A stretch of 25,873 bases of DNA from JABCPE02 sp963516475 (GCA_963516475.1 CAUQBR010000016.1:1-25873); one strand, 5' to 3'. Positions 13,767 through 23,031 are shown, counted from the first letter of the stretch. A program made the numbers and translations. The notes: generated by a model not told the origin, from the sequence alone.

Positions 13767-14066
13767 TTATTTTGAAACACTTGACTGGCTTTTCAAGGTT
13801 TCTATTAAATTTTTTAGGTGGGTCTCATATTCTTCTGTTGGTTCTAATAAAACATTAATTATTTGTTTCTCTTTTTCATAATCATACAGCTTAATTCCAA
13901 GCCAGCCTGAACTCCAAAAATCAATTCCACCTCCCAAGATTTTAGATTCTATTATAACTTGGTCTAAATCTCCGAAATCACCATTTTTATAGCTTCTATA
14001 TGTAATTTTATAATTTAACAAGTCGGGAGAGACTTCTTTTTTAAACCATTCTAATGTTTTTTCCAT
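13767..14066 (-). CDS. Small hypothetical protein
   Basis: A 99-residue soluble protein without signal peptide or membrane segment. Its centre has an aromatic and glycine-rich core, GGGIDFWSSGWLGIKLYDYE (about 46-65), followed by a charged C-terminal helix. I have a weak memory of short proteins with a similar FWSSGWLG core near polymorphic-toxin genes, which would make it an orphan immunity-like protein, but I cannot confirm this and no toxin is nearby. It is flanked by the lipoprotein gene upstream (93 nt) and the mtnN promoter downstream. A short hairpin lies 11 nt before its ATG. AT-rich like the next gene. Confidence 0.6.
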   Translation of the reverse strand: MEKTLEWFKKEVSPDLLNYKITYRSYKNGDFGDLDQVIIESKILGGGIDFWSSGWLGIKLYDYEKEKQIINVLLEPTEEYETHLKNLIETLKSQSSVSK

Positions 14067-14076
14067 AACTTATCCT

Positions 14077-14119
14077 GCAACTATCGGTTGCTACTAAAAA
14101 GAAATACTATCAAGATAGT
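14077..14119. promoter_or_regulatory. Two dyad symmetries upstream of the 13767-14066 gene
   Basis: GCAAC/GTTGC at 14077-14091 (5-nt loop) and the near-perfect palindrome ACTATCAAGATAGT at 14106-14119. Both lie in the leader of the small gene. They could be an operator and a leader hairpin, and no consensus -7 box is seen there. Function unknown. Confidence 0.3.
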
Positions 14120-14159
14120 TTTATTCTTAATTTTATAACTGAAATATTTGACTTACTTT

Positions 14160-14735
14160 TTAGTGTACCATTGTACTTTGAAAATCTTTAAATTTCAGAA
14201 CGCCATCTTTCGTTGTAAAAACATATACATATATATGTTCTCCTCCTCCTGAAGAATAAACTACTGTATTAAAAGTCATGGTGATTTTATCACCTGTATA
14301 TGTGACTTCTAAGATATCTTTAAACCCACCATTCCAACTATCATATGAATATTCTGCTTTATCATATCCTTGTTTTAATAATCTATTGACATTTATTCTT
14401 CCTAAAGTTTCCCTAAAATCGCCCATGAAAATCGCATCAAAATATATCTGAAATTCTTTCTCACCAAATCCTTTTCCTTTATATTCCTCCCATTTTTCAT
14501 AATCCAAAGTCGCATACCAAAAATTATCATTTTTGATAGGAAAATCAAAATATACTTTTACTTCATCTGGCTTACCTTTTCGCATTCCTTTTATGAAAGA
14601 AGCAAGTTGTTTTCGCAGGTGTCTTTTATGAGATTTTTCTATTTTTGTTTTTACTGTTTTGTTGGCATTCTGCTGATTTACACAACTTAAAAGAAACAAC
14701 AAACTTAAACCCACCAAGATAGTTTTTATCCTCAT
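14160..14735 (-). CDS. Hypothetical lipoprotein
   Basis: A 191-residue protein with a clear lipoprotein signal (hydrophobic stretch and LLSC, Cys 18). A basic helical region (about 28-57, KTKIEKSHKRHLRKQLASFI) is followed by a beta-rich domain with many aromatic residues (about 60-185). I do not recognise the family. It has a consensus -7 box (14766-14773) 31 nt upstream. It is separated from the TonB receptor by that gene's terminator, so it is an independent unit or is co-transcribed with the 99-residue gene 93 nt downstream. Likely exported and membrane-anchored; function unknown. Confidence 0.7.
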   Translation of the reverse strand: MRIKTILVGLSLLFLLSCVNQQNANKTVKTKIEKSHKRHLRKQLASFIKGMRKGKPDEVKVYFDFPIKNDNFWYATLDYEKWEEYKGKGFGEKEFQIYFDAIFMGDFRETLGRINVNRLLKQGYDKAEYSYDSWNGGFKDILEVTYTGDKITMTFNTVVYSSGGGEHIYVYVFTTKDGVLKFKDFQSTMVH

Positions 14736-14765
14736 AATAATTTGACTTTATATTATTTAGTAACA

Positions 14766-14773
14766 CAAATATA
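14766..14773 (-). promoter_or_regulatory. -7 box of the hypothetical lipoprotein gene
   Basis: TATATTTG on the - strand, a perfect match to TAnnTTTG, 31 nt before the ATG. No clear -33 TTG. Confidence 0.6.
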
Positions 14774-14778
14774 ATCAA

Positions 14779-14810
14779 AAAACCGATAGCCATTATAAAC
14801 TATCGGTTTT
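14779..14810 (-). terminator. Terminator of the TonB receptor gene
   Basis: A perfect 11-bp stem (AAAACCGATAG with CTATCGGTTTT) and a 10-nt loop, 43 nt beyond the receptor's stop. Confidence 0.85.
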
Positions 14811-14852
14811 CAACAAATTAAATTATTTTTATGAAAAAATCTTGTATCTGTC

Positions 14853-17495
14853 TTAGAATGTATATCTTACGGTAAACATCACATTTCTCGGTGTTCCTGG
14901 GAAAAGTCTTGGATAGTTGTATGCCCCAAGCCAATAAGTTTTGTTAAAGATATTATTAACATTAAAGGATAGTTGCATACTTCCTAGTTTATAGTAAGCT
15001 GCTGCATCAAATACAACATAAGAAGGAAGCACAAGATCTCTTTCTTGCCAAGAAACTTTATCACTTGAGTAATTAGCTCCTAGACCAAATCCTACATTTC
15101 TTAAGAAACCTTCTTTTATGTCATATCTTGACCAGAAATTAAACATATGTTTAGGAGCGTTACTTTTTTGGTATGTTTCTCCATTTGGATAGGTAAGTTT
15201 AGAATCATTGAATGCATAACCTATATTTACCATCCAATTCTTGGTAATTCTACCCATCAAATCTACTTCTATACCTTTGTTTTTCTCAGTTCCTCCCTCA
15301 GACATTAGCTCATCCACCGCTCCATTATATTGTCTATCATCATAGGTCAAAACATTATTTTGTTTAATGCTATATAATGCTAAATTGGCATGCAATTTTC
15401 CATCTAACCATTCTGTTTTAGCACCTATTTCGTACATTTTCGTAGTTCTTGGATTAAATGGCTCTTTTACATAGACCATTTTATTTTCAGTGTCACTCCA
15501 AGCCTGTCTAAATCCATTGTATCCTAAATAAGCATCTGTCTGCATTTGGAAACCTTCTATATAGGAAGCATAAGCATTGATATTTTTTGTTGCTTTATAC
15601 ATCAATCCTGCTCTTAAAAGCAGCTTATTCTTTTTGGTTGTAGTTTGATCATTTCTTCCATAATAATTTTTATCTACATACCACTCATGACGAAGTCCCA
15701 AATTAACAATCAGCTTATCCCAAAGCTCCATCTGATTCATCACATACCCTGCATTTGTCATAAAGTAAAGAGGGTCTGTAGCTACATTTACATTCATTAT
15801 ATAATCTGAAGGATTTACATAATAATGAACATTATTCCCTGTCAGATTCCAGTGCGGAACATTTGGAATAGGGTTTCCGTTAGCATCCATTTGATATAAA
15901 CTAGATCTTGCTGCACTATATGAGTTTCTAATTCCTCCAGCAACTGTTTTATACCCTCTTGCCGTTCTATACCCACTATTAGCTAATTCAAAAGTAATAA
16001 TATCATAACCCAACACAGATTTATTTTTAATCTTATCTCCTATCTTCCAATCGTAGTTCAAATAAGCATTAAAATTATCTGTATAATAATTCGTATAACG
16101 CTGTACATATCTCATCTGTACTTTATCATACATAAGGCTACCATCTCCTTTTCTACCAAAGTTATTATCCGTTCTTAACTCCACCAAATCCTCATTCCAT
16201 CTATGTTTCATATATGCCATATTCAAACTCAGATTATCAGCAAATTTATGTGTGAAATTCACCATGAAATTTAAATCCAAAGTCTTATTATAGTCATTAA
16301 GTGCTCCAATAGCATAAGAAATCGGTGTGGCATGTAATGATGGAGTAGTTCCTGGTGTATAGAAAATAGGCTGACCTCTATCCAATCTATTGTTATTATC
16401 TGTCAATACAAATTCAAAACTGATACTAGTCTTATCATTTGGAATATAAGCTACCGTTGGTGCTATTTGGTATGCTTTCTTAAATTGCAAATGTCTGAAA
16501 GACTTTCCGTTTTCATATCCCAAATTCAAACGATATAACAATGTTTTGCTCTTATTCAAAGGTCCAGTAAAGTCTAATGCACTCACTACATTCCCCCAGC
16601 TTCCCACACTAAAGGAAACTTCTTTCATATTAGATTTCAAAGGCTTTTTCGTCACAATATTAATAGTTCCCCCCGCATCTGTACTAGAAAAAGTCATACT
16701 CGCAGGACCTTTGATTACTTCTACCCTCTCAACATTCATCATCATTGGCTGACTAAACAAAATATGAGATGTTGCCATACCATTTATCATTCTATTCTCT
16801 CTATAGGTATTCTCTTGCTTCACCCCACGAATGGCATAATCATTATAAAAACTCGCCTGATTTACCCCACTCACATTCTTCACCACATCTCCCAGTCTTG
16901 TAATCCCTCTATCTGCTAAAAGCTCCTTAGTCACAGTAGTTATCGCTTGGGAAACCTCCATGTTTTTCAAGGCAATTTTAGATGCCGAGAAAGAATAATC
17001 ACTGCTATAGTCTTTTCTCGCTCTACCAAGTAACTCTACAGTTTGTAGTTTTTTTACTTTTCCGTCTTCTTCCTCATCTTGTGGCTCGTTAGGGTCTGTA
17101 GTATTTTTTGCTACAACAGGCTCTGTTGGCTCTGTTGGTTCTGTTGGCTGCTCAACTACAGGTTTTTCCTCAACCATAGGCTGTGATGTAACCATCTGAT
17201 ATACAATCACATCTCCTAAATCCAAAACTCCATTATCCTCCACTGTAATTTGGTTTTCCAATGGATTTGCTCCCTCTGCTACGATGCTGATAGTGTAACT
17301 TCCTCCTTCTGTAAGTGTTACATTAAAAAATCCCGAAGCATCGGTCATAGAGGTCATTTCCTTGTCCCCTTTTTTCAGTATAATGCTGGCATTAGAAACG
17401 GGATTATCATGCTGAACTACCCTACCCTTCACCGTCTGCGAATATCCCATTAAGGACATTAACAAACTAGACACTAATAATACTTTTTTGTTCAT
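14853..17495 (-). CDS. TonB-dependent siderophore-type outer-membrane receptor
   Basis: An 880-residue receptor. The signal peptide is residues 1-20 (ends MGYSQ), followed by a CarboxypepD_reg-like domain (about 21-100) and a Pro/Glu/Thr-rich acidic linker (about 103-148, with TEP repeats). The plug domain (about 155-285) includes DRGITRLGDVVKNVSGV, VERVEVIKGPASMTFSS and GGTINIVTKKP; a 22-strand-type barrel ends in the C-terminal Phe (FTVRYTF). The plug motifs match the ferric-siderophore group (FhuA/FpvA-like), so it probably imports an iron chelate using TonB energy. The linker between regulatory domain and plug is longer and more repetitive than usual. It is a single-gene unit with its own -7 box (17546-17553), an upstream palindrome (17587-17600) and terminator. 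Iron regulation is likely for such receptors but not shown here. Confidence 0.9.
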   Translation of the reverse strand: MNKKVLLVSSLLMSLMGYSQTVKGRVVQHDNPVSNASIILKKGDKEMTSMTDASGFFNVTLTEGGSYTISIVAEGANPLENQITVEDNGVLDLGDVIVYQMVTSQPMVEEKPVVEQPTEPTEPTEPVVAKNTTDPNEPQDEEEDGKVKKLQTVELLGRARKDYSSDYSFSASKIALKNMEVSQAITTVTKELLADRGITRLGDVVKNVSGVNQASFYNDYAIRGVKQENTYRENRMINGMATSHILFSQPMMMNVERVEVIKGPASMTFSSTDAGGTINIVTKKPLKSNMKEVSFSVGSWGNVVSALDFTGPLNKSKTLLYRLNLGYENGKSFRHLQFKKAYQIAPTVAYIPNDKTSISFEFVLTDNNNRLDRGQPIFYTPGTTPSLHATPISYAIGALNDYNKTLDLNFMVNFTHKFADNLSLNMAYMKHRWNEDLVELRTDNNFGRKGDGSLMYDKVQMRYVQRYTNYYTDNFNAYLNYDWKIGDKIKNKSVLGYDIITFELANSGYRTARGYKTVAGGIRNSYSAARSSLYQMDANGNPIPNVPHWNLTGNNVHYYVNPSDYIMNVNVATDPLYFMTNAGYVMNQMELWDKLIVNLGLRHEWYVDKNYYGRNDQTTTKKNKLLLRAGLMYKATKNINAYASYIEGFQMQTDAYLGYNGFRQAWSDTENKMVYVKEPFNPRTTKMYEIGAKTEWLDGKLHANLALYSIKQNNVLTYDDRQYNGAVDELMSEGGTEKNKGIEVDLMGRITKNWMVNIGYAFNDSKLTYPNGETYQKSNAPKHMFNFWSRYDIKEGFLRNVGFGLGANYSSDKVSWQERDLVLPSYVVFDAAAYYKLGSMQLSFNVNNIFNKTYWLGAYNYPRLFPGTPRNVMFTVRYTF
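17119..17145 (-). repeat. 9-bp tandem repeat in the TonB receptor linker
   Basis: Three consecutive 9-bp units (GGCTCTGTT, GGCTCTGTT, GGTTCTGTT on the + strand), encoding the TEP triplets of the linker. Unit gain or loss would change linker length without breaking the frame. Confidence 0.75.
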
Positions 17496-17545
17496 AATGA
17501 AATATAAAATTTAAACTTATGTTATCTTTTAAAAAAATTATGGCA

Positions 17546-17553
17546 CAAAAGTA
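17546..17553 (-). promoter_or_regulatory. -7 box of the TonB receptor gene
   Basis: TACTTTTG on the - strand (TAnnTTTG), 50 nt before the ATG at 17495. No TTG at the ideal -33 distance. Confidence 0.55.
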
Positions 17554-17586
17554 ATACTATTTTTTATTTTCTTGTTAATCCACAAT

Positions 17587-17600
17587 ATGATTTTTATCAT
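17587..17600. promoter_or_regulatory. Palindrome upstream of the TonB receptor promoter
   Basis: ATGATTTTTATCAT: perfect 5-bp half-sites with a 4-nt centre. The core TGAT-N4-ATCA is the same type as the palindrome at 7634-7649. It is placed 33 bp upstream of the -7 box, between divergent genes; it could bind a Crp/Fnr- or Fur-type regulator. Confidence 0.35.
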
Positions 17601-17692
17601 CAATTTTCAGGAAAGTAACATCTTTAACTTTTGTATCATCAAATCAAAGCATCTTTTTTGGCTCAAAAAATAAATTCTTCTGTTTTATTCCT

Positions 17693-17700
17693 TATATTTG
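17693..17700 (+). promoter_or_regulatory. -7 box of the alkaline phosphatase gene
   Basis: TATATTTG followed by C, a perfect TAnnTTTG match, 32 nt before the ATG at 17733. Confidence 0.65.
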
Positions 17701-17732
17701 CACAAAATTCATTTCTAAAATACTAAATCAAA

Positions 17733-19145
17733 ATGAAAAGAAGAGACTTTCTGAAAACAGGTTCATTAGCTGCTTTAGGCGGAATGCTGCTAACTCCTTT
17801 CGGAGCAAAAGCAAACACTATAAAAGAAGAATTCCGTGGCAGAAAAGCCAAAAATATCATCTTCATGGTAAGTGACGGGATGAGTGTAGGAACGATGATA
17901 ATGGCAGACATCTACCTGAAAAGAAAAAACGGAAAAAGTTCCAACTGGGTGGGACTTTATGAAGATAATCTTGTTCAAAGAGCATTGATGGATATGGCCT
18001 CTGCTAATGCTATCGTAACAGACTCAGCAGCAGCAAGTTCCTCTTGGGGAGGTGGTGTCCGTGTGAATAACGGAAGCCTGAATGTAAGCCCAAATGGAAA
18101 GGAAAACATGCCTATTCTTCAGAAGTTCAAACAAGCTGGAAAAAAAGTAGGCTGTGTAACCACTGTTCCTATCACCCATGCTACACCAGCAGGATTTTGT
18201 GTTACCAGCAAAAGAAGAAATGCTATGGACCACATCGCTGAACAATACGCAGAGCTAAACTTTGATGTGATGATGGGAGGCGGCAGCCAATACTTTGACA
18301 AAGACAAAAGAAAGGATAAAAAAGATGTTTTTGATTTATTTGCGAAAAAAGGATATACCATCGCAAAAACTAAATTAGAAATGCTCAGCGCTCCTAAAAA
18401 CAAGCCTATTTTAGGAACTTTTGATGAAGATGCTGTACCTTATACAGTAGATCATTTACGCGATGAAAAAGCATCAAAAAACATCCCTAGCCTTGCTGAA
18501 ATGGCACAAAAAGCGATAGACCAGATGAAAGACCACAAAAATGGTTTTGCACTACAAATAGAAGGCGGAAAAGTAGACTGGGCAGCTCACGGAAACGATA
18601 TTGCGGCTCTATTATTTGACCAAATTGCCTTTGATGAAGCTGTAAAAGTAGTAATGGACTTCGCTAAAAAAGATAAAAATACTTTGGTAGTGATTACCAG
18701 CGACCATGGAAATGCCAACCCTGGGCTGATTTACGGAGATAAAACCAATGACAATTTTGACCACTTACAAAAATTCACTCACTCTAACGACTGGGTTTTA
18801 CAAGGAATACATGCTTCCAGCAGCACTTCTTTCGTAAAAGACAGAATAGCAGAGGCTTGCGGAGGTTTCGCTATAACTGATGAACAGGCAAAAGAGCTTC
18901 TTTCTTATTACAACAATCTTAAAAAAGAAGATGGACTATACAACCATAAAAACCTGCCATTCAGAGCTTTAGCAGAGATGCAGAAAGCATACACTTCTGT
19001 CGGCTGGATTAGCATGAACCACTCGTCAGATTACACAGAACTTGCGATGTACGGCCCTGGTAGTGAGAACCTTAAATCATTCATCAGAAATACCGACATG
19101 CACAATTTCCTGCTAAATGCAGCGCATGTGGAAAATAAGTTTTAA
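17733..19145 (+). CDS. Alkaline phosphatase, Tat-exported
   Basis: A 470-residue phosphomonoesterase of the PhoA superfamily. The N-terminus carries a twin-arginine signal, KRRDFLKTGSLAALGGMLL, so it is exported folded. Metal and active-site residues are visible: Asp 48 in VSDGMS, the nucleophile Ser 98 in TDSAAASSSW, THATPAGF, the metal region EGGKVDWAAHGND, SDHGN and the C-terminal HSSDYTELAMYGPG. Like other members in Bacteroidota it releases phosphate from organic esters in the periplasm or outside the cell. It stands alone between its own promoter and a bidirectional terminator, divergent from the TonB receptor. No Pho box can be named from the sequence. Confidence 0.93.
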   Translation: MKRRDFLKTGSLAALGGMLLTPFGAKANTIKEEFRGRKAKNIIFMVSDGMSVGTMIMADIYLKRKNGKSSNWVGLYEDNLVQRALMDMASANAIVTDSAAASSSWGGGVRVNNGSLNVSPNGKENMPILQKFKQAGKKVGCVTTVPITHATPAGFCVTSKRRNAMDHIAEQYAELNFDVMMGGGSQYFDKDKRKDKKDVFDLFAKKGYTIAKTKLEMLSAPKNKPILGTFDEDAVPYTVDHLRDEKASKNIPSLAEMAQKAIDQMKDHKNGFALQIEGGKVDWAAHGNDIAALLFDQIAFDEAVKVVMDFAKKDKNTLVVITSDHGNANPGLIYGDKTNDNFDHLQKFTHSNDWVLQGIHASSSTSFVKDRIAEACGGFAITDEQAKELLSYYNNLKKEDGLYNHKNLPFRALAEMQKAYTSVGWISMNHSSDYTELAMYGPGSENLKSFIRNTDMHNFLLNAAHVENKF

Positions 19146-19170
19146 TTGGAAATAATTAAACTCTCATAAT

Positions 19171-19202
19171 AAAAGTGAAGACGCCTATGCATCTTCACTT
19201 TT
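19171..19202. terminator. Bidirectional terminator between convergent genes
   Basis: A perfect 11-bp stem AAAAGTGAAGA/TCTTCACTTTT (19171-19181 with 19192-19202), A- and T-flanked. It serves the phosphatase gene (+) and the glycosyltransferase gene (-). Confidence 0.88.
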
Positions 19203-19206
19203 TATT

Positions 19207-20493
19207 TTATAAAATTTCAGAAAGTTTTTTTGCGAGATTTTTTCTGGAATACTGCTGGATGCTTTGCTGGTTGGTTTCCAAATTTCCTGTTTTCCACTGC
19301 CGATAAATTTCTAAAATATAGTTTTTAATTTCCTGATTATCAGCATCAGCATATCCAAAATGCCTACCTGAGCCTGTTTCTTTCAAAATATCGGCTACAT
19401 CGCTTTCCTTCGGGCCAAAAGAAACAATCTTTCTCCCAACAGCCAGATATTCAAATAATTTCCCAGGAATGATTCCCTTGGAAGAATCTCGGTCAAAGTT
19501 TGTAATCAGCAGAATATCCGAATTATTCATTTCCTCAACAGCCCTATTATGAGAAAGATAGCTGCATAAATTCACTTTTTTTCCAAGAGGAGAAGATTCT
19601 ATCTGCTGTAAAATTTTATCATCTATCCTGCCCACAAATTTCAGCTCAAAATCTTTTGAAAAATCTTCGTTTTCCTCTACCAAAGCATTCAAGATTTCCC
19701 AAAGGTTTTCAGGATTTCTAAGCTGCTCCAAAACTCCGATATAGCTCAAAGTAAATCTCTCTGTTTTGGATTTTTCTGCAAGCAGCTCATTTTCATCAAA
19801 TCCGTTGGTTATGCAGACTGCATTTGCGCCTTTTTCTCTGAAATTTTCAGCATCTGTGGGACTTGTAGCAAGGGTAATATCTGCATTTTTAAAGACTTTT
19901 TCTTCCAAAGTTCGGTGCTTTTTGTCCGCCCATTTTGTCAGTTTAAGGTGCTTGTAATATGAAATTTCTGTCCAAGGATCTCTAAAATCTGCAATCCATT
20001 TCAGATTTGGGAAATATTTTTTGAGTTCCAAACCTATCAAATGAAGGCTGTGAGGCGGCCCTGTGGTCACCAAAGCATCAAAATGATTTTCCTTTAAATA
20101 CTTTTTCAAATATTCTACGGAAGGTTTTACCCAAAAAACTCGGGCATCGGGAATAAAAAAATTGCCTCTGATAAAAATAGATAATTTGGACATAAAAGAC
20201 TGGTTTTCACCAATATCAAACTGTCCTGACTTAAATTTCTTATTCTTTTTACTGAATATTTCGGCAAGCTGGTAAGGCTCCCAGATTTTAGTTTTAATAG
20301 TCTCTAAATCAGGAGATAAATCCTTACTCAAACTCTCATCCAAAAGCGGATAAGATGGATTTTCTGGAATGAAAACCGTAGGCTTCCAGCCAAATTCCGG
20401 CAGGTATTTTGTGAATTTCAGCCACCGCTGAACTCCTGGCCCACCCGCAGGAGGCCAATAATATGTGATGATAAGGATTTTTTTTCTTACCAT
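19207..20493 (-). CDS. Glycosyltransferase, GT4-like
   Basis: A 428-residue glycosyltransferase of GT-B fold. The N-terminal Rossmann domain has YYWPPAGGPGVQRWLKFTKY (about 11-30, acceptor-side glycine-rich loop) and WIADFRDPW (about 165-173). The C-terminal nucleotide-sugar domain starts near 240 (LSYIGVLEQLRNPENL) and contains KGIIPGKLFEYLAVGRKIV, with the conserved Glu of the E-x7-E-like region. It should transfer a sugar to a lipid- or surface-glycan acceptor on the cytoplasmic face. The ATG follows the stop of the YfhO-family gene with no base between, so translation is coupled and a joint function in glycan assembly is likely. Sugar and acceptor are unknown. Confidence 0.88.
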   Translation of the reverse strand: MVRKKILIITYYWPPAGGPGVQRWLKFTKYLPEFGWKPTVFIPENPSYPLLDESLSKDLSPDLETIKTKIWEPYQLAEIFSKKNKKFKSGQFDIGENQSFMSKLSIFIRGNFFIPDARVFWVKPSVEYLKKYLKENHFDALVTTGPPHSLHLIGLELKKYFPNLKWIADFRDPWTEISYYKHLKLTKWADKKHRTLEEKVFKNADITLATSPTDAENFREKGANAVCITNGFDENELLAEKSKTERFTLSYIGVLEQLRNPENLWEILNALVEENEDFSKDFELKFVGRIDDKILQQIESSPLGKKVNLCSYLSHNRAVEEMNNSDILLITNFDRDSSKGIIPGKLFEYLAVGRKIVSFGPKESDVADILKETGSGRHFGYADADNQEIKNYILEIYRQWKTGNLETNQQSIQQYSRKNLAKKLSEIL

Positions 20494-23031
20494 TTAGTTT
20501 TCAGTATTTTTAACAGCACCTTTTCTTCTAAATTTCAAAAATCCACCCACACTCAGCAGCAGAAATATTCCAAATGCACTCATGGAAATCATCTTCCCTT
20601 TCTCGATAACTTCTGGCTCAAAGACCATTCTAACTTCATGATTTCCAGCAGGAACGAATACAGCTCTGAGCAGGTAATTTGCTTTGATATAAGGGACTTC
20701 CTTGCCATCGAGAAGCATTTTCCAGCCTTTCGGGTAATAAATCTCTGAAAACACCGCCAGCTGAGGAGTTTTTGACTGAGTTTTGAATTCCAACTGATTA
20801 GGTTGATAATTTTTCAGTTCAATCACCGCCGTGCTGTCGCTCTGTAAGTTTTTTCCCTCAAAATATTTTTGGTCTTTCACTGAAACAACAGCCGTTTTCT
20901 TATTATCAATTTCGCCCACAGCTTTTATTTCCTCATTTGGAGTTTTAACAAACTGAATATCAGATATAAACCAAGCATTTCCATTTGCATTAGGATTAAT
21001 TTCAGCTCTTGGCTCTTGTAGAGAACCAAGCAGAATATATTTGGTATTCAGCATGTTAAGAATATTCAGTGTTTTCTTATTGTCTGTTACAGAAAAATAT
21101 TCGTTAATCAAATCATCATACCTGCGCAGTTTTACGGCATGATAACCACCAACAGAAGATTTGAAATAAGAAGTCGTGGTCTCGTTAAAAGGGCTGATAA
21201 TAGAGTTGAAAATTCTATAATGTCCCTTGTCTTTCTCCGTCAAAATAGAAAGCGTTTTATTCATTTCCGCTTGATCAAGTAATCTCTGCGCTTCGGTATT
21301 ATCTCCTGCTTTTTCCATCAGATAATCAGACACTTCCGTAACGAAAGGCTCTTGGACAAATTCTTTATCCACAAAATTATCATTGTTCAAATATCGCTTA
21401 TTCACTGACCATAAATCAAAGAAACTAACTGCCCCAATGATGATAAGCGCTATATTTTGAGTCAATTTTTGTTTCATCGTTAAAAACAAAACACCCAGCA
21501 CAGCTCCCACATAAAAAATGGCTTTTATGCTGTCTTCCCTAAACATCGCATATCTTTCATCTATCAGATAATCAAGTAGATAAGGCGGAAGATATCTTTT
21601 CTCCGTTTCGGTATAAAATCCAAGTAAAGATTTCCCAAAAACCAGCATTAAAAGCAAGAACGCCAGCACTCCCCCTCCTGCATACATTAATATTTTTTGT
21701 TTGTATTCAGTTGTCAGATTTTTATTGTTAAAAAACGAATAAAGCCCTACAATAGCGATGAGCGGAAATAAAAGCTCCACAACCACCAAAATGGAAGACG
21801 GTGCACGGAATTTATTATACAACGGAACAAAATCAATAAATAAATCACTAACAATCAAGAAGTTGCTTCCCCATGCAAGCATAATCGTAAGCACAGAAGC
21901 CCCTAAAATCCAATACCTATATTTTTTAGGAGCGAAGAAAAACCCTAAAAAAGCAAGGAAACAGACCACAGCTCCTTGGTAGGCAGGCCCCGCTGTACCA
22001 GGCTGTTCGCCCCAATAAGTAGGGCTGGAAAAGCCTTTCATGATGTTATCCACTTCCTCTTGTGAAGTAGCATTTTCCTGCACCAAATCCTGAATATTCT
22101 GCATTATTCTATCAGAACCTTTTTCTTGGGAAGAACCCCCGTAAATTCTTGGAATAAAGAGATTTAGAGTTTCTAATTTCCCATAGCTCCACATCAGCAT
22201 GGCGTCTCTATTCATGCCATCTTTGGAAGCGTGATTTTGTTTTTCATCTTCTAAAATTTGTTTCCCTCTCACGGTTTCCTCCGCATATTCTCTATTAGCC
22301 AAGAGCCTTTGTGAGTTCATACCTATTCCCAAAAGAAAAGCCAAGGCCAAAACTCCAAAAGAAATCCCAAAATGCTTCCAATCGCTCTTTTTGAGTAAAA
22401 CTCTTATCAATTCCGAAAGGAATAAAAATCCTATCCCTATGAAAAGATAATATGTCATCTGAAAATGGTTCGCCGCTATCTGTAAGCCCATGAACAGAGC
22501 CGTTACAACAAATCCCAAAAGATATTTTTTTCTAATGTAAACCAATAAAATCCCTGCCAAAAGTGGTGCGAAATAAGCAATAGTATGCACTTTCCCATTA
22601 TGCCCAGCACTGATAATGATATAAAAATAAGTGGACAGCCCGAAAAATGTAGCACCCAAAAGAGCATATTTCCAGTTTCTAACGGCAGTCATCCCAAGCA
22701 GGAAAAAACCAGCAAAAAGTAAAAACAAATAGTTAGCAGGTTTCGGCAGGAAATTCAGAGCATTATCCACATATTTTATAACATCTCCACGAAACTGCGC
22801 TCCTGTCTGATAGGTAGGCATCCCGCCAAACATAGCATCACTCCAGTAGGTTTCCTCGCCATTTTTCGCACGATAGTCTAAAAGCTCCTTTGCACCGCCT
22901 TTATACTGGACTATATCATGCTGTATAATCTCTTTCCCTTGGAAAACAGGATTGGTATAAATCAAGGCGATAGCAATGAACAAAATAAGGCTTCCTGCTA
23001 TATAAAAAATATTTTTATTCTCTTTAAACAT
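20494..23031 (-). CDS. YfhO-family multi-pass membrane protein
   Basis: An 845-residue inner-membrane protein with about 12-14 helices: residues 10-27, a block from about 95 to 235, another about 340-530, and one near the C-terminus (about 815-833). A large extracytoplasmic C-terminal domain of about 270 residues precedes the last helix. The closing segment with IYYPKGWKMLLDGKEVPY and the following VPAGNHEVRMVF matches the YfhO family, proteins related in layout to GT-C enzymes and implicated in lipid-linked or wall glycan glycosylation. It is directly followed by a GT4-like glycosyltransferase gene. A consensus -7 box lies 26 nt upstream (23057-23064). The reaction has not been determined from sequence. 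Confidence 0.85.
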   Translation of the reverse strand: MFKENKNIFYIAGSLILFIAIALIYTNPVFQGKEIIQHDIVQYKGGAKELLDYRAKNGEETYWSDAMFGGMPTYQTGAQFRGDVIKYVDNALNFLPKPANYLFLLFAGFFLLGMTAVRNWKYALLGATFFGLSTYFYIIISAGHNGKVHTIAYFAPLLAGILLVYIRKKYLLGFVVTALFMGLQIAANHFQMTYYLFIGIGFLFLSELIRVLLKKSDWKHFGISFGVLALAFLLGIGMNSQRLLANREYAEETVRGKQILEDEKQNHASKDGMNRDAMLMWSYGKLETLNLFIPRIYGGSSQEKGSDRIMQNIQDLVQENATSQEEVDNIMKGFSSPTYWGEQPGTAGPAYQGAVVCFLAFLGFFFAPKKYRYWILGASVLTIMLAWGSNFLIVSDLFIDFVPLYNKFRAPSSILVVVELLFPLIAIVGLYSFFNNKNLTTEYKQKILMYAGGGVLAFLLLMLVFGKSLLGFYTETEKRYLPPYLLDYLIDERYAMFREDSIKAIFYVGAVLGVLFLTMKQKLTQNIALIIIGAVSFFDLWSVNKRYLNNDNFVDKEFVQEPFVTEVSDYLMEKAGDNTEAQRLLDQAEMNKTLSILTEKDKGHYRIFNSIISPFNETTTSYFKSSVGGYHAVKLRRYDDLINEYFSVTDNKKTLNILNMLNTKYILLGSLQEPRAEINPNANGNAWFISDIQFVKTPNEEIKAVGEIDNKKTAVVSVKDQKYFEGKNLQSDSTAVIELKNYQPNQLEFKTQSKTPQLAVFSEIYYPKGWKMLLDGKEVPYIKANYLLRAVFVPAGNHEVRMVFEPEVIEKGKMISMSAFGIFLLLSVGGFLKFRRKGAVKNTEN

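Noticed and set aside
13767..14735. Membership of the two unknown genes in the TonB receptor operon
   Set aside because: A perfect terminator at 14779-14810 and a consensus -7 box at 14766-14773 separate them from the receptor gene.
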